Positions 47,358-56,245 of a stretch of 64,000 nucleotides of DNA are shown here, one piece after another. Every line of letters begins with the position of its first letter. The first letter of the stretch is position 1. The notes below the pieces were generated by a model. It saw nothing but the letters and a program-made list of their open reading frames with translations, had not been told where the DNA came from and made no database searches. Source of the stretch: Synechococcus sp. 1G10. GTDB taxonomy: Bacteria > Cyanobacteriota > Cyanobacteriia > PCC-6307 > Cyanobiaceae. The DNA lies in assembly GCF_002252625.1 (NCBI RefSeq), contig NZ_NQKW01000012.1:1-64000 (forward strand). The letters run 5' to 3'. The position numbers and the translations under genes were made by a program.

Positions 47358-48910
47358 GGTGCTGGTGCAGCCGCCGCCGGGTCCGGCTCGGCTGGAGGCA
47401 AGGGCTTCACCTGCCGGCGGGATACCTCCAGGCCTGAGGCAGGCACCGCCACATCGATCAGCTGCAGCCTCCCAGGAATCAGGGACTCGAACCGCCCGCC
47501 CGGCACGTCACCGGGTTGCACCGACAGCCCACGATCGATCAGCACCACCCGCTTCAGGGGAGGTTGCACTTCAATGCTCTCGTCCCGTTGGTCGAGCACC
47601 AGATCGGCCTCGCCGTGGTCGTAGGCAGGAAGATGCACCGAGGGCAGGCGATAGGCACGGCGGTTGGAGCGGCCGGTCACCACCACCAGGGTGGTGGCGG
47701 GATCGAAGCGCTTCACCGCGTGGATAGCCAGGCCCCATTCGTGGTCGTAGGAGCGCAGATTCTCCAGAAAGCGATCGCCGGGCATCAGCAGAAAGAGGGC
47801 GCATTGCAGGGCGAGCACCAGCAGCAGGGGCCGGGGCCAGCGCAGCGCCCCGGCCCCACCTGTCCGCTCCGCCAGGCGGGCGGACAGCAACAGCAGCAAG
47901 GCCGGCAGCAGCGTGGTGGCGTGCCCCATGCGCGTGAAGTGCACGGCCACCAGATAAGTGGCCGAGGGGACCACCCAGAGGGCGATGAACCAGCGCCGCC
48001 AGATCCGTTCCTGGCGCGGGAGCGGTCCAGGGGCCTTGGCGATTGGCCCAGCCCTGCTGGTGGCCAGGGCCAGGGCCAGACCAGCCGGGGCCGTGAGCGC
48101 CACCGTGCGGATCAGCAACCAGCCGTTGCCGAGCACCCCGCGGTCGGAGGCCTGCTGGGTGTGATCCCCCTTCCAGGCCATCAACTGCGACCAGAAAGGG
48201 CCCAGCCCGCCCGCCTCCTCCAGAAAGGCCTGGCCCCACCACGCGAGCACCCCTAGGCCGAGGGCCACAGCCACCAGCAGCCGCCAGGACTTCAGGCCTC
48301 GACGGCTACCCCTGAAGCAGCACACCAGCACGAGGGGCAGCAGGAAGATGGGGGTGTTCGGCCGGATGCCAGCGGCGGTAGCCATCAGCAGCGCCAGGGG
48401 GGGCAGGAAGCGCTGATCCCCCTCAGCCACGAACCAGGCGCAGCAGGCGATCGCCGTGACCCAGCCCAGCTCGGTGCCATAACTGAGGGGTTGACTGGCG
48501 TAAAACCAGAGCAGGGGGCTGCTGAACAGCAGCGCCACCATCCACCAGGCAGCCCGCAGTCCCCCCCAGCGCCTGGCCAGGATCCAGCCGAAGGGCAGCG
48601 CCGCCGCCGACACCAGAGCATTGACCAGCTCCAGGGCCGCCACCCCATTGCCCCCGGTGAGCGGCAGGCTCAGGCGTCCAAGGCTGATCAGCCACCAGAA
48701 GCAACCGGGGAGGTGAGGCTGGTGGCGATCCAGATCGAAATCGGTGAGAGCGAGCACGAAGTTGCCCGCATCCCAGGCCTGCACCAGCTCCGTGCGAGTG
48801 AGCCAACGGCTGAGGGCACCGGCGAAGAACAGCAGCAACCACCAGATCCACGCGGCCGCCGGCGCCGGCCGCTCCGGTCCACGAGCTGGTGCAGAACCCG
48901 ACTCCACCAT
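47354..48910 (-). CDS. Polytopic membrane protein, GT-C glycosyltransferase-like
   Basis: 518 residues with about ten helices and a soluble C-terminal domain from about 400. After the first helix, LVQAWDAGNFVLALTDFDLDRHQPHLPG resembles the first extracytoplasmic loop with catalytic Asp of GT-C (family 39-like) glycosyltransferases. The donor would be a lipid-linked sugar. No sugar-specific motif can be named. It lies between purE and the AI-2E gene on the same strand; the link may be only transcriptional. Confidence 0.65.
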   Translation of the reverse strand: MVESGSAPARGPERPAPAAAWIWWLLLFFAGALSRWLTRTELVQAWDAGNFVLALTDFDLDRHQPHLPGCFWWLISLGRLSLPLTGGNGVAALELVNALVSAAALPFGWILARRWGGLRAAWWMVALLFSSPLLWFYASQPLSYGTELGWVTAIACCAWFVAEGDQRFLPPLALLMATAAGIRPNTPIFLLPLVLVCCFRGSRRGLKSWRLLVAVALGLGVLAWWGQAFLEEAGGLGPFWSQLMAWKGDHTQQASDRGVLGNGWLLIRTVALTAPAGLALALATSRAGPIAKAPGPLPRQERIWRRWFIALWVVPSATYLVAVHFTRMGHATTLLPALLLLLSARLAERTGGAGALRWPRPLLLVLALQCALFLLMPGDRFLENLRSYDHEWGLAIHAVKRFDPATTLVVVTGRSNRRAYRLPSVHLPAYDHGEADLVLDQRDESIEVQPPLKRVVLIDRGLSVQPGDVPGGRFESLIPGRLQLIDVAVPASGLEVSRRQVKPLPPAEPDPAAAAPAP

Positions 48911-48913
48911 TCC

Positions 48914-49534
48914 TCAGCCCTCCATGGCGGCCAGATAGGCCGTGCTGCCAAGCTCGCCCAGGCGGGCGTCCTTGGCGCAGACCTGGTCATGGAGCCCCAG
49001 GCGATGCCGCCTGAGCTGCTCGGCCAGGACCGGATCGGCCGTGGCCAGGATCTGGACCGCCAGCAGCCCGGCGTTGGTGCCGTTGCCGATGGCCACCGTG
49101 GCGACGGGAATCCCGGCCGGCATCTGCACGATTGAGTGGAGCGAATCGACCCCAGAGAGGGTTCGGCTGACCACCGGCACACCGATCACCGGCAGGATGG
49201 TGAGGGCCGCCACCATCCCCGGCAGGTGAGCGGCACCGCCCGCCCCAGCCACGATCACCTTGAGGCCGCGGCTGGCTGCGGCTTCCGCGAAGTTCAGCAT
49301 CTCCCGCGGGGTGCGGTGAGCCGAGAGCACCCGCACCTCCACGCCCACCCCGAAGTCTTCGAGCACCTTCACCGCCGGCTGCATCGTCGGCAGGTCGGAA
49401 TCGCTGCCCATCACCACGGCCACGAGGGGAGCATCCCCGGAACTGGGGGTCGGCGGGTTGGCTCCCTCAACGGCAGCGGAGACAGGTTCGAGGGTCAAAG
49501 AGGAGCGGCAGTGGCCGTGCGGCGAGGATGGCAT
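48914..49534 (-). CDS. purE: N5-carboxyaminoimidazole ribonucleotide mutase
   Basis: 206 residues. PurE converts N5-CAIR to CAIR in purine synthesis. [28 protein letters not shown] and [29 protein letters not shown] are diagnostic. The first 35 residues are extra compared with the family core, so a later start is possible. The start region overlaps nothing if nagA begins at 49561. Confidence 0.95.
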   Translation of the reverse strand: MPSSPHGHCRSSLTLEPVSAAVEGANPPTPSSGDAPLVAVVMGSDSDLPTMQPAVKVLEDFGVGVEVRVLSAHRTPREMLNFAEAAASRGLKVIVAGAGGAAHLPGMVAALTILPVIGVPVVSRTLSGVDSLHSIVQMPAGIPVATVAIGNGTNAGLLAVQILATADPVLAEQLRRHRLGLHDQVCAKDARLGELGSTAYLAAMEG

Positions 49535-49560
49535 TCTCCCGCCCGTTCGCCCCGGAGCCG

Positions 49561-50736
49561 ATGACCGTGCGCTGGATCAGCAACGTCCGCCTGCCCCAGG
49601 CGTCGCGGTGCAGCCATGGCTCCGAGCGCCGCTGGCGTCTCGGGGTGGACAGCCGGGGGGTGATCGATCGGGTGCTGGCCCTCGATCCCGGCAGCTGCGC
49701 CGCCGGCGACGACTGGAACGGCGACTGGATCAGCCCCATGGGGGTTGATCTGCAGATCAACGGAGGCCTGGGGCTGGCCTTTCCGGAGCTGGAGCCGACC
49801 GACCTGCCGCGGCTGCTGGAGCTGCTGGAGCTGCTCTGGGCCGATGGGGTGGAGGCGATCTGCCCCACCCTCGTGACCTGTGCTGTGCCTGCCCTGCGCC
49901 AGGCCCTGGCCGTGCTGCAACAGGCCCGCCTCCAACATCGACCCGGGCGCTGCCAGCTGCTGGGCGCCCATCTGGAAGGCCCCTTTCTGGCCGAGGCGCG
50001 GCGCGGTGCCCACCCGGCGTCCCACCTGGCCCTCCCCAGCCTGGAGGCCCTGCAGGAGCGGATCAACGGGCATGAGCAGGAGATCGCCCTGGTGACCCTC
50101 GCCCCGGAACTGGAGGGGGCCGAAGCGGTGATCGCCGCGCTGCGGCAACACGGCATCGTGGTGAGCCTGGGCCACAGCGCGGCAACGGAGGCCGAGGCTG
50201 GGCGGGCTTTCGCGGCGGGGGTGGGCATGCTCACCCATGTCTTCAATGCCATGGCCGACCTGCACCGGCGAGCCCCCGGTCCGGTGGCGGCTGCGCTGCT
50301 GCGCGGCGATGTGGCCCTCGGGCTGATCGCAGACGGGGTGCATGTGGCCCCCTCGATGGCGGTACTGCTTCAGCGGCTGGCACCCGAACAGGTGCTGCTG
50401 GTGAGCGACGCGCTCGGACCCTATGGCCTGAGCGAGGGGCGCCACCGCTGGGATGAACGGGTGCTGCTGGTGGAGGACGGAAGCTGCAGATTGGAGGACG
50501 GCACCCTGGCGGGCGTGACCCTGCCCCTGCTGGAGGGGGTGACGCGCCTGGCCCGCTGGAGCGGCGAACCGGGACGGGCGATCGCCGCCGCCACGCTTGT
50601 GCCCCGGCGGGTGCTCGGGGAGCGGCGCACTCCGTCCCAGATGCTGCTTGGAGGGCCCCTGGCCGAATCCCTGCGCTGGCGTGCGGGGGCCGACGGGGAG
50701 CTGCGCTGGCGGCGTGGGTCCGAAGCGGCTCCTTAA
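49561..50736 (+). CDS. nagA: N-acetylglucosamine-6-phosphate deacetylase
   Basis: A 391-residue amidohydrolase recycling amino sugars from peptidoglycan. It has [31 protein letters not shown] (metal-binding Glu), [13 protein letters not shown] and [13 protein letters not shown] (metal-binding His) and [10 protein letters not shown] (catalytic Asp). ATG 49561 avoids overlapping purE; an ATG at 49528 would overlap. Divergent from purE by 26 bp. Confidence 0.88.
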   Translation: MTVRWISNVRLPQASRCSHGSERRWRLGVDSRGVIDRVLALDPGSCAAGDDWNGDWISPMGVDLQINGGLGLAFPELEPTDLPRLLELLELLWADGVEAICPTLVTCAVPALRQALAVLQQARLQHRPGRCQLLGAHLEGPFLAEARRGAHPASHLALPSLEALQERINGHEQEIALVTLAPELEGAEAVIAALRQHGIVVSLGHSAATEAEAGRAFAAGVGMLTHVFNAMADLHRRAPGPVAAALLRGDVALGLIADGVHVAPSMAVLLQRLAPEQVLLVSDALGPYGLSEGRHRWDERVLLVEDGSCRLEDGTLAGVTLPLLEGVTRLARWSGEPGRAIAAATLVPRRVLGERRTPSQMLLGGPLAESLRWRAGADGELRWRRGSEAAP

Positions 50737-50763
50737 GATCCGCCCACCCGTACAAGCGCACCC

Positions 50764-51483
50764 ATGGCCACGTCTCCAGCGCCTGACGCCGGCGCCAAGC
50801 TGGCCGAGAAGGCCGAAGTGCGCGACTACTTCAACAGCACGGGCTTCGAGCGCTGGAAGCGGATCTACAGCGACAGCGACGACGTCAACAAGGTGCAGCG
50901 CAACATCCGCCTGGGGCACCAGAAGACAGTGGATCAGGTGCTCGAGTGGCTGCAGGAGGAGGGCGACCTGCCCCAGCGCAGCTTCTGCGATGCCGGCTGC
51001 GGCGTGGGCAGCCTCAGCCTGCCGCTGGCCCAGCTAGGGGCCGGCAGCATCGCCGCCAGTGACCTCTCCGAAGCCATGGTCGAAGAGGCCCGCCATCGTC
51101 TGGAGGCCAGCGGGATCGGCCTTGATCGGGTGCAGTTCAGCGCCTCCGACCTGGAGAGCCTTCAGGGCCGCTATGACACGGTGGTCTGCCTGGACGTGTT
51201 CATTCACTACCCCCAGGCCGCGGCCGAGGAGATGGTCCGTCACCTGGGCGGACTGGCCGAGCGGCGGCTGATCGTCAGTTTTGCTCCCTACACCCCGCTG
51301 CTGGCCCTGCTCAAATCGATCGGGCAGCTGTTCCCGGGGCCGAGCAAGACGACCCGGGCCTACACCCTGCGGGAGGACGGCATCGTGGCCGCCGCCGCAG
51401 AAGCCGGCTTCCAGCCCAGGCGTCGCAGCCTCAACCAGGCACCGTTCTACTTCTCGCGGCTGATTGAATTCGAGCGCAGCTGA
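50764..51483 (+). CDS. chlM: Magnesium-protoporphyrin IX methyltransferase
   Basis: A 239-residue SAM-dependent methyltransferase of chlorophyll synthesis, acting between Mg-chelatase and the oxidative cyclase. EVRDYFNSTGFERWKRIYSDSDDVNKVQRNIRLGHQKTVDQVLEWL is the ChlM signature; the SAM loop is CDAGCGVGSLSLPLA (about 76-89). It lies 27 bp after nagA and is convergent with gltB. No other chl genes are near. Confidence 0.96.
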   Translation: MATSPAPDAGAKLAEKAEVRDYFNSTGFERWKRIYSDSDDVNKVQRNIRLGHQKTVDQVLEWLQEEGDLPQRSFCDAGCGVGSLSLPLAQLGAGSIAASDLSEAMVEEARHRLEASGIGLDRVQFSASDLESLQGRYDTVVCLDVFIHYPQAAAEEMVRHLGGLAERRLIVSFAPYTPLLALLKSIGQLFPGPSKTTRAYTLREDGIVAAAAEAGFQPRRRSLNQAPFYFSRLIEFERS

Positions 51484-51517
51484 ATCAGCGGCTCCGCCCG
51501 AATCCGAACGGCCAGGC

Positions 51518-54500
51518 TCAGGTGGCCATGGCCAGTTTCTCCCGCTCCAGCAGGCCGACTGTGGCCACTTCACTGGGGGGCACCAGCACCTTGAAGCGTG
51601 AGCGCCACTGGGGCCAGTTCGCCAGGATCTCAGCCGCTTTGCGGCTGCCGGTGACCTCTAGATGGGCTTCCAGCAGCGGTTTGATCAGCTGCTCCTGCTC
51701 AGGCGTCTCCAGGGGATGAACCGAGACGATCTCGGGGTTGAGACGCCCTGACAGAGCATCCTCAGTGTCGAGGAGGAAGGCCACACCACCGGTCATGCCC
51801 GCAGCCACGTTGCGGCCGGTGCTGCCCAGGACAACAACCACACCACCGGTCATGTATTCACAGCAGTGGTCGCCGCAGCCTTCGACCACGGTGCAGGCGC
51901 CGCTGTTGCGGACGGCGAAGCGCTCACCGGCCCGTCCGAGGGCGAAAAGCTCACCACCGGTGGCGCCGTAGAGGCAGGTGTTGCCCAGGATGACCTGGTT
52001 GCCGGGATCACGGGTTGCAGCGAAAGGCACAACCGTGATGCGGCCACCGTTGATGCCCTTGCCGACATAGTCGTTGGCATCCCCCTCCAGGCGCAGGTTC
52101 ATGCCCTGCAGCGTGAAGGCCCCGAAACTCTGGCCTGCGGCACCCTCGAAGCAGAGATCGAGCAGGCCCTTGAACCCCTTGTTGCCATGGCGGGCAGCCA
52201 CCTCACCGGCCAGGCGGGCCCCCACACTCCGATCGGTGTTCACGATCGCCAGTCGGCGGGCCACCGACCCATGCTGATCGATGGCCGAGAGCACCTCGGG
52301 ATCTGCCAGGAGCTGATCTTCCAGAATCACTCCGTTGCCGTGGGCCTGGCTGTCGTGGCGCAGCCAGCTGCGATCGTCAGGACCAGGCAGCGGAGCCAGC
52401 AGACAGGTGAGATCGAGGGCGCTGGTCTTGGCCAGGGCCACCTGACGGGGATGGAGCAGTTCAACCCGGCCGATGAGGTCGTCCAGCCGGGCCACCCCGA
52501 GCACGCTCAGCAACTGGCGCACTTCCTCGGCCACGAACAGGAAGAAATTGACGACGTGCTCAGGCAGGCCGGTGAAGCGCTTGCGCAGGGCTTCCTTCTG
52601 GGTGGCCACCCCCACCGGGCAGTTATTGGTATGGCAAACCCTGGCCATGATGCAGCCCTCGGCAATCATGGCCACCGAACCGAATCCATATTCTTCGGCA
52701 CCCAGCAGGGCCGCCATCAGCACATCCCAGCCGGTCTTGAGACCGCCATCGGCCCGAAGCAGCACCCGGCTGCGCAGACCGTTCGCCAGGAGGCTGCGGT
52801 GCACCTCGGAAAGGCCCAGTTCCCAGGGGCTGCCGGCGTGCTTGATCGAGCTCAGTGGCGACGCACCGGTGCCGCCGTCGTGACCGGAGATCTGAATCAC
52901 ATCGGCATTGGCCTTGGCCACTCCGGCAGCGATCGTGCCGATGCCGATTTCGGCCACCAGCTTTACCGACACCTTGGCGCTGGGATGCACCTGGTGCAGG
53001 TCGTGGATCAGCTGGGCCAGGTCTTCAATTGAATAGATGTCGTGGTGTGGAGGCGGGGAGATCAGCGCCACGCCGGGCTTGCTGTTGCGCAGCCAGCCGA
53101 TGTAGTCATCCACCTTGGGACCGGGTAGCTGGCCGCCCTCGCCGGGCTTGGCCCCCTGGGCCACCTTGATCTCCAGCTGCTGGCCACTGCGCAGATACTC
53201 CGGGGTGACTCCGAAACGCCCCGAGGCCACCTGCTTGATGGCGGAGCAGGCGCTGTCACCGGGCACCAGGCCCCGCAGGGTCGGCAGGGTGGCCGAGCGG
53301 CCGTCCGCGTCGACATCGGTGAGCGGGTGGTAGCGGGCCGGATCCTCTCCTCCCTCACCGCTGTTGCTCTTGCCGCCGATGCGGTTCATCGCCACCGCCA
53401 GCACCTCGTGGGCTTCACGGGAGAGGGCGCCCAGGCTCATGCCACCGGTGCAGAACCGGCTGCAGATGCTCTCCACGCTCTCCACCTGCTCGAGCGGCAG
53501 TGGGGTGGGGGCTGGGCGCAGCTCCAGCAGGTCGCGCAGGGCCGTGACCGGACGGTTCTCCAGCAGGGTGCGGTATGTGGCGAAATGGTCGTAGCCGGGG
53601 CCTGCGGCCACGGCCGCATGCAGGGCCTTGGCCATCTCAGGGCTGTTGAGATGGAACTCACCGCCGGAGCGATACTGCACGAAGCCCATGAACTCGAGCT
53701 TGGTGCGGTTGAGCTCGGGAAAGGCCTTGGCGTGGAACGCCAGGGTTTCGTTGGCAAGATCACGGAGACTGAGGCCAGCCACCCGGCTGGTGGTGCCGCG
53801 GAAGGCCAGCTCGATCAGATCGGCGCCGATGCCGATCGCCTCGAAGATCTGGGCACCGTGGTAGCTGGCGAGCAGAGAGATGCCGATCTTGGAGAGGATC
53901 TTGCGCAGGCCAGCTTCCAGAGCCTTGCGCACGTTGGCCTGAGCCTTGGCGGCATCGGTCGCCGGCAACTTGCCTCGCTCGATCAGGGAGCGGGTCTTGG
54001 GGTGGGCCAGCCAGTGACGGGTGGTTTCCCAGGTTAGCCAGGGGCAGACGGCGCTGGCGCCGAAGCCGATCAGGCAGGCCAGGTGGTGGGTGCTCCAGCA
54101 CTGGGCCGTGTCAATCACCAGGGAGCAGTGGAGGCGCAGCCCAAGCCTGAGCAGATGCTGGTGGACCGCACCCACCGCCAGCAGCGCTGGGATGAAGGTG
54201 GTGGTGGCACTGAGGCCACCGGCAACCCGGTCGGAGAGCACCAGGATCTGACTGCCGTCTCGCACCGCCTGCTCCGCCGCCTGACAGAGACACTGCACAG
54301 CAGCTTCCAGGCCAGCTGGACCCTGCTCAAGCCCGTAGAGGGTGGAGAGGGTGGTGGTGGCCAGGCCCTGGTGGGGCAGCGCGTCCAGGTCGGACTCGTT
54401 GAGAACGGGCGTGGCGATGTGGAGCACCGAGGCAGCCGATGGCTCTGGCCGCAGGGCCGATCCACGCCGCCCCAGGTGCATGTCCAGGCTCATCACCAAC

Positions 54501-56116
54501 TCCTCGCGGAGTGGGTCGATCGGAGGATTGGTGACCTGGGCGAAGCGCTGCTTGAAGTAGTCGTAGAGGAGGTGGGGCTTGTCGGAGAGCACCGCCAGGG
54601 GGATGTCGTCGCCCATGCAGTACGTGGGCTCCTTGCCCTGGCCTGCCATCTCGTCGATCACCAGATCCAGGTCCTCGGCGGTGAAGCCGAAGGCGGTCTG
54701 GTGACAGAGCAGGTCCAGGTCGGTGAGCTGATGCTCCGTGCTCCAGGGCTGGGGCTTCAGCGAGCGATGGTGTTCCTGCAGCCAGGCGGCGTAGGGGTAG
54801 CGGGAGGCCACCTCCTCCTTCACCTCCCAGTTGTGCAGCAGGCGGCCCTGCTCGAGATCCACGGCCAGCATCTGGCCGGGGCCGAGGCGGCCCTTTTCGA
54901 CGATGCGGCTCTCTTCGATCTCCACCACCCCGGTTTCCGAACCCATCACCACCAGGCCATCACTGGTGATGCAGTAGCGGGCAGGACGGAGTCCGTTGCG
55001 ATCGAGAGTGGCGCCCACACTGCGGCCGTCGCTGAACACCAGCAGGGCAGGACCGTCCCAGGGCTCCTGCAGGCAGGCGGAATACTCATAAAAGGCCTTG
55101 ATCTCCGGCCGCCCCTCAAGCTCGGGCTGCTGTCGAAACGCTTCCGGTACCAGGGTCAGCAGGCTGTCGGTGATCGGCCGGCCGCTGCGCACCATCAGCT
55201 CGAGCATGGCGTCGAGGTTGGCCGAATCGCTGAAGGCGGCGTTGACCACAGGCTTGAGGTCGGAGGCGGCCTCACCCCAGACCGCATCAAGGTGGGACTC
55301 GGCCGCCTGGGCCCAGTTGATGTTCCCCAGCAGGGTGTTGATCTCGCCGTTGTGCCCCAGGAGCCGCATCGGCTGGGCCAGGGGCCACCGGGGCAGGGTG
55401 TTGGTACTGAAGCGGCGGTGGTAGACCGCAAAACTGACCGCGAAGCGCCGATCGCGCAGGTCGCCGTAGAAGGCCGCCAGCACCTCGGAGCGCACCATCC
55501 CCTTGTAGACGAGGGTGCGGCCACTGAAGGAGGCGAAGTAGAGGTCGCTGGGATCAACGCCCGGGGCGGCCCTCACCAGATCGACGGCCCGGCGGCGGCA
55601 GCGGAACAGCAGGGATTCGAGCGCATCACCCGACTCGGGGCCCTCCACCAGCCACTGCTGAATGCGCGGGGCCGTCTGAAGCGCGAGGGGGCCGAGTACG
55701 GAAGGCTCCACGGGCACTTCTCGCCAGCCGAGGCTGCGCAGGCCCACCAGGGCGGCAGCCTGCTCGCACAACCGCTTGACCTCCAGGAGTTTCTGCTCAT
55801 CGACCGGCAGGAAGACCATCGCCAGGCCCCGGCGACCCTTCGCCGCCAGGGCGGATTCGGGCCAGACCTCTGCCAGATAGCTCCAAGGGATACCGCAGAG
55901 CACACCTGCGCCGTCGCCGGAATCGCCATCGCCGCCGCAGCCGCCGCGGTGCTCCATGCAGCCCAGGCCGCGCAGGGCCTGCTCCAGCAGCCAGTGACTG
56001 GGCTCACCGCTGAGCTGGGCCAGGAAGCCAACGCCACAGGCATCCTTTTCGCCCGCAACCTCCGTCGGTGCCGGACTGTCGCAATGGGGCCAAACAGAGC
56101 GGCGATGAAGAGGCAT
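51518..56116 (-). CDS. gltB: Glutamate synthase, probably ferredoxin-dependent
   Basis: 1532 residues. Glutamine amidotransferase domain with the N-terminal nucleophile Cys27 (EKDACGVGFLAQL) after a 26-residue propeptide, a central domain, an FMN-binding synthase domain (GEGGEDPARYHPLTD, KPGEGGQLPGPKVD, HDGGTGASPLSSIKHAG) and a beta-helix C-terminal domain (GATGGELFALGRAGERFAVRNSG). The 3Fe-4S cluster Cys are in CIMARVCHTNNCPVGVATQ. Length and the absence of a neighbouring gltD suggest the ferredoxin type (GlsF). It assimilates ammonium with glutamine synthetase. Confidence 0.93.
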   Translation of the reverse strand: MPLHRRSVWPHCDSPAPTEVAGEKDACGVGFLAQLSGEPSHWLLEQALRGLGCMEHRGGCGGDGDSGDGAGVLCGIPWSYLAEVWPESALAAKGRRGLAMVFLPVDEQKLLEVKRLCEQAAALVGLRSLGWREVPVEPSVLGPLALQTAPRIQQWLVEGPESGDALESLLFRCRRRAVDLVRAAPGVDPSDLYFASFSGRTLVYKGMVRSEVLAAFYGDLRDRRFAVSFAVYHRRFSTNTLPRWPLAQPMRLLGHNGEINTLLGNINWAQAAESHLDAVWGEAASDLKPVVNAAFSDSANLDAMLELMVRSGRPITDSLLTLVPEAFRQQPELEGRPEIKAFYEYSACLQEPWDGPALLVFSDGRSVGATLDRNGLRPARYCITSDGLVVMGSETGVVEIEESRIVEKGRLGPGQMLAVDLEQGRLLHNWEVKEEVASRYPYAAWLQEHHRSLKPQPWSTEHQLTDLDLLCHQTAFGFTAEDLDLVIDEMAGQGKEPTYCMGDDIPLAVLSDKPHLLYDYFKQRFAQVTNPPIDPLREELVMSLDMHLGRRGSALRPEPSAASVLHIATPVLNESDLDALPHQGLATTTLSTLYGLEQGPAGLEAAVQCLCQAAEQAVRDGSQILVLSDRVAGGLSATTTFIPALLAVGAVHQHLLRLGLRLHCSLVIDTAQCWSTHHLACLIGFGASAVCPWLTWETTRHWLAHPKTRSLIERGKLPATDAAKAQANVRKALEAGLRKILSKIGISLLASYHGAQIFEAIGIGADLIELAFRGTTSRVAGLSLRDLANETLAFHAKAFPELNRTKLEFMGFVQYRSGGEFHLNSPEMAKALHAAVAAGPGYDHFATYRTLLENRPVTALRDLLELRPAPTPLPLEQVESVESICSRFCTGGMSLGALSREAHEVLAVAMNRIGGKSNSGEGGEDPARYHPLTDVDADGRSATLPTLRGLVPGDSACSAIKQVASGRFGVTPEYLRSGQQLEIKVAQGAKPGEGGQLPGPKVDDYIGWLRNSKPGVALISPPPHHDIYSIEDLAQLIHDLHQVHPSAKVSVKLVAEIGIGTIAAGVAKANADVIQISGHDGGTGASPLSSIKHAGSPWELGLSEVHRSLLANGLRSRVLLRADGGLKTGWDVLMAALLGAEEYGFGSVAMIAEGCIMARVCHTNNCPVGVATQKEALRKRFTGLPEHVVNFFLFVAEEVRQLLSVLGVARLDDLIGRVELLHPRQVALAKTSALDLTCLLAPLPGPDDRSWLRHDSQAHGNGVILEDQLLADPEVLSAIDQHGSVARRLAIVNTDRSVGARLAGEVAARHGNKGFKGLLDLCFEGAAGQSFGAFTLQGMNLRLEGDANDYVGKGINGGRITVVPFAATRDPGNQVILGNTCLYGATGGELFALGRAGERFAVRNSGACTVVEGCGDHCCEYMTGGVVVVLGSTGRNVAAGMTGGVAFLLDTEDALSGRLNPEIVSVHPLETPEQEQLIKPLLEAHLEVTGSRKAAEILANWPQWRSRFKVLVPPSEVATVGLLEREKLAMAT

Positions 56117-56142
56117 AGCCCGGCAACAACCTGTCGGTAGAC

Positions 56143-56179
56143 CGCGGAAGCCTCGAACAAGGCGACTTCCGCGCGGAAG
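56143..56179. promoter_or_regulatory. Nested inverted repeats upstream of gltB
   Basis: CGCGGAAG (56143-56150) is the reverse complement of CTTCCGCG (56166-56173), and CTTCCGCGCGGAAG (56166-56179) is itself a perfect 14-bp palindrome. GCCT/AGGC can pair between them. The block starts 27 bp before the gltB ATG, in a 129-bp region shared with the divergent glycosidase gene. It could be an operator or leader hairpin. No NtcA-type GTA-N8-TAC was found. Confidence 0.4.
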
Positions 56180-56245
56180 AGAAATCGGATCCTAGAGACG
56201 TGTGTTCAGCGTTAGCGTTCACCACCAACGGATGCGGGTCCAATC

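Noticed and set aside
54083-56140. 685-residue open frame opposite gltB
   Set aside because: It lies wholly inside the glutamate synthase gene in antisense, with biased, non-family composition.
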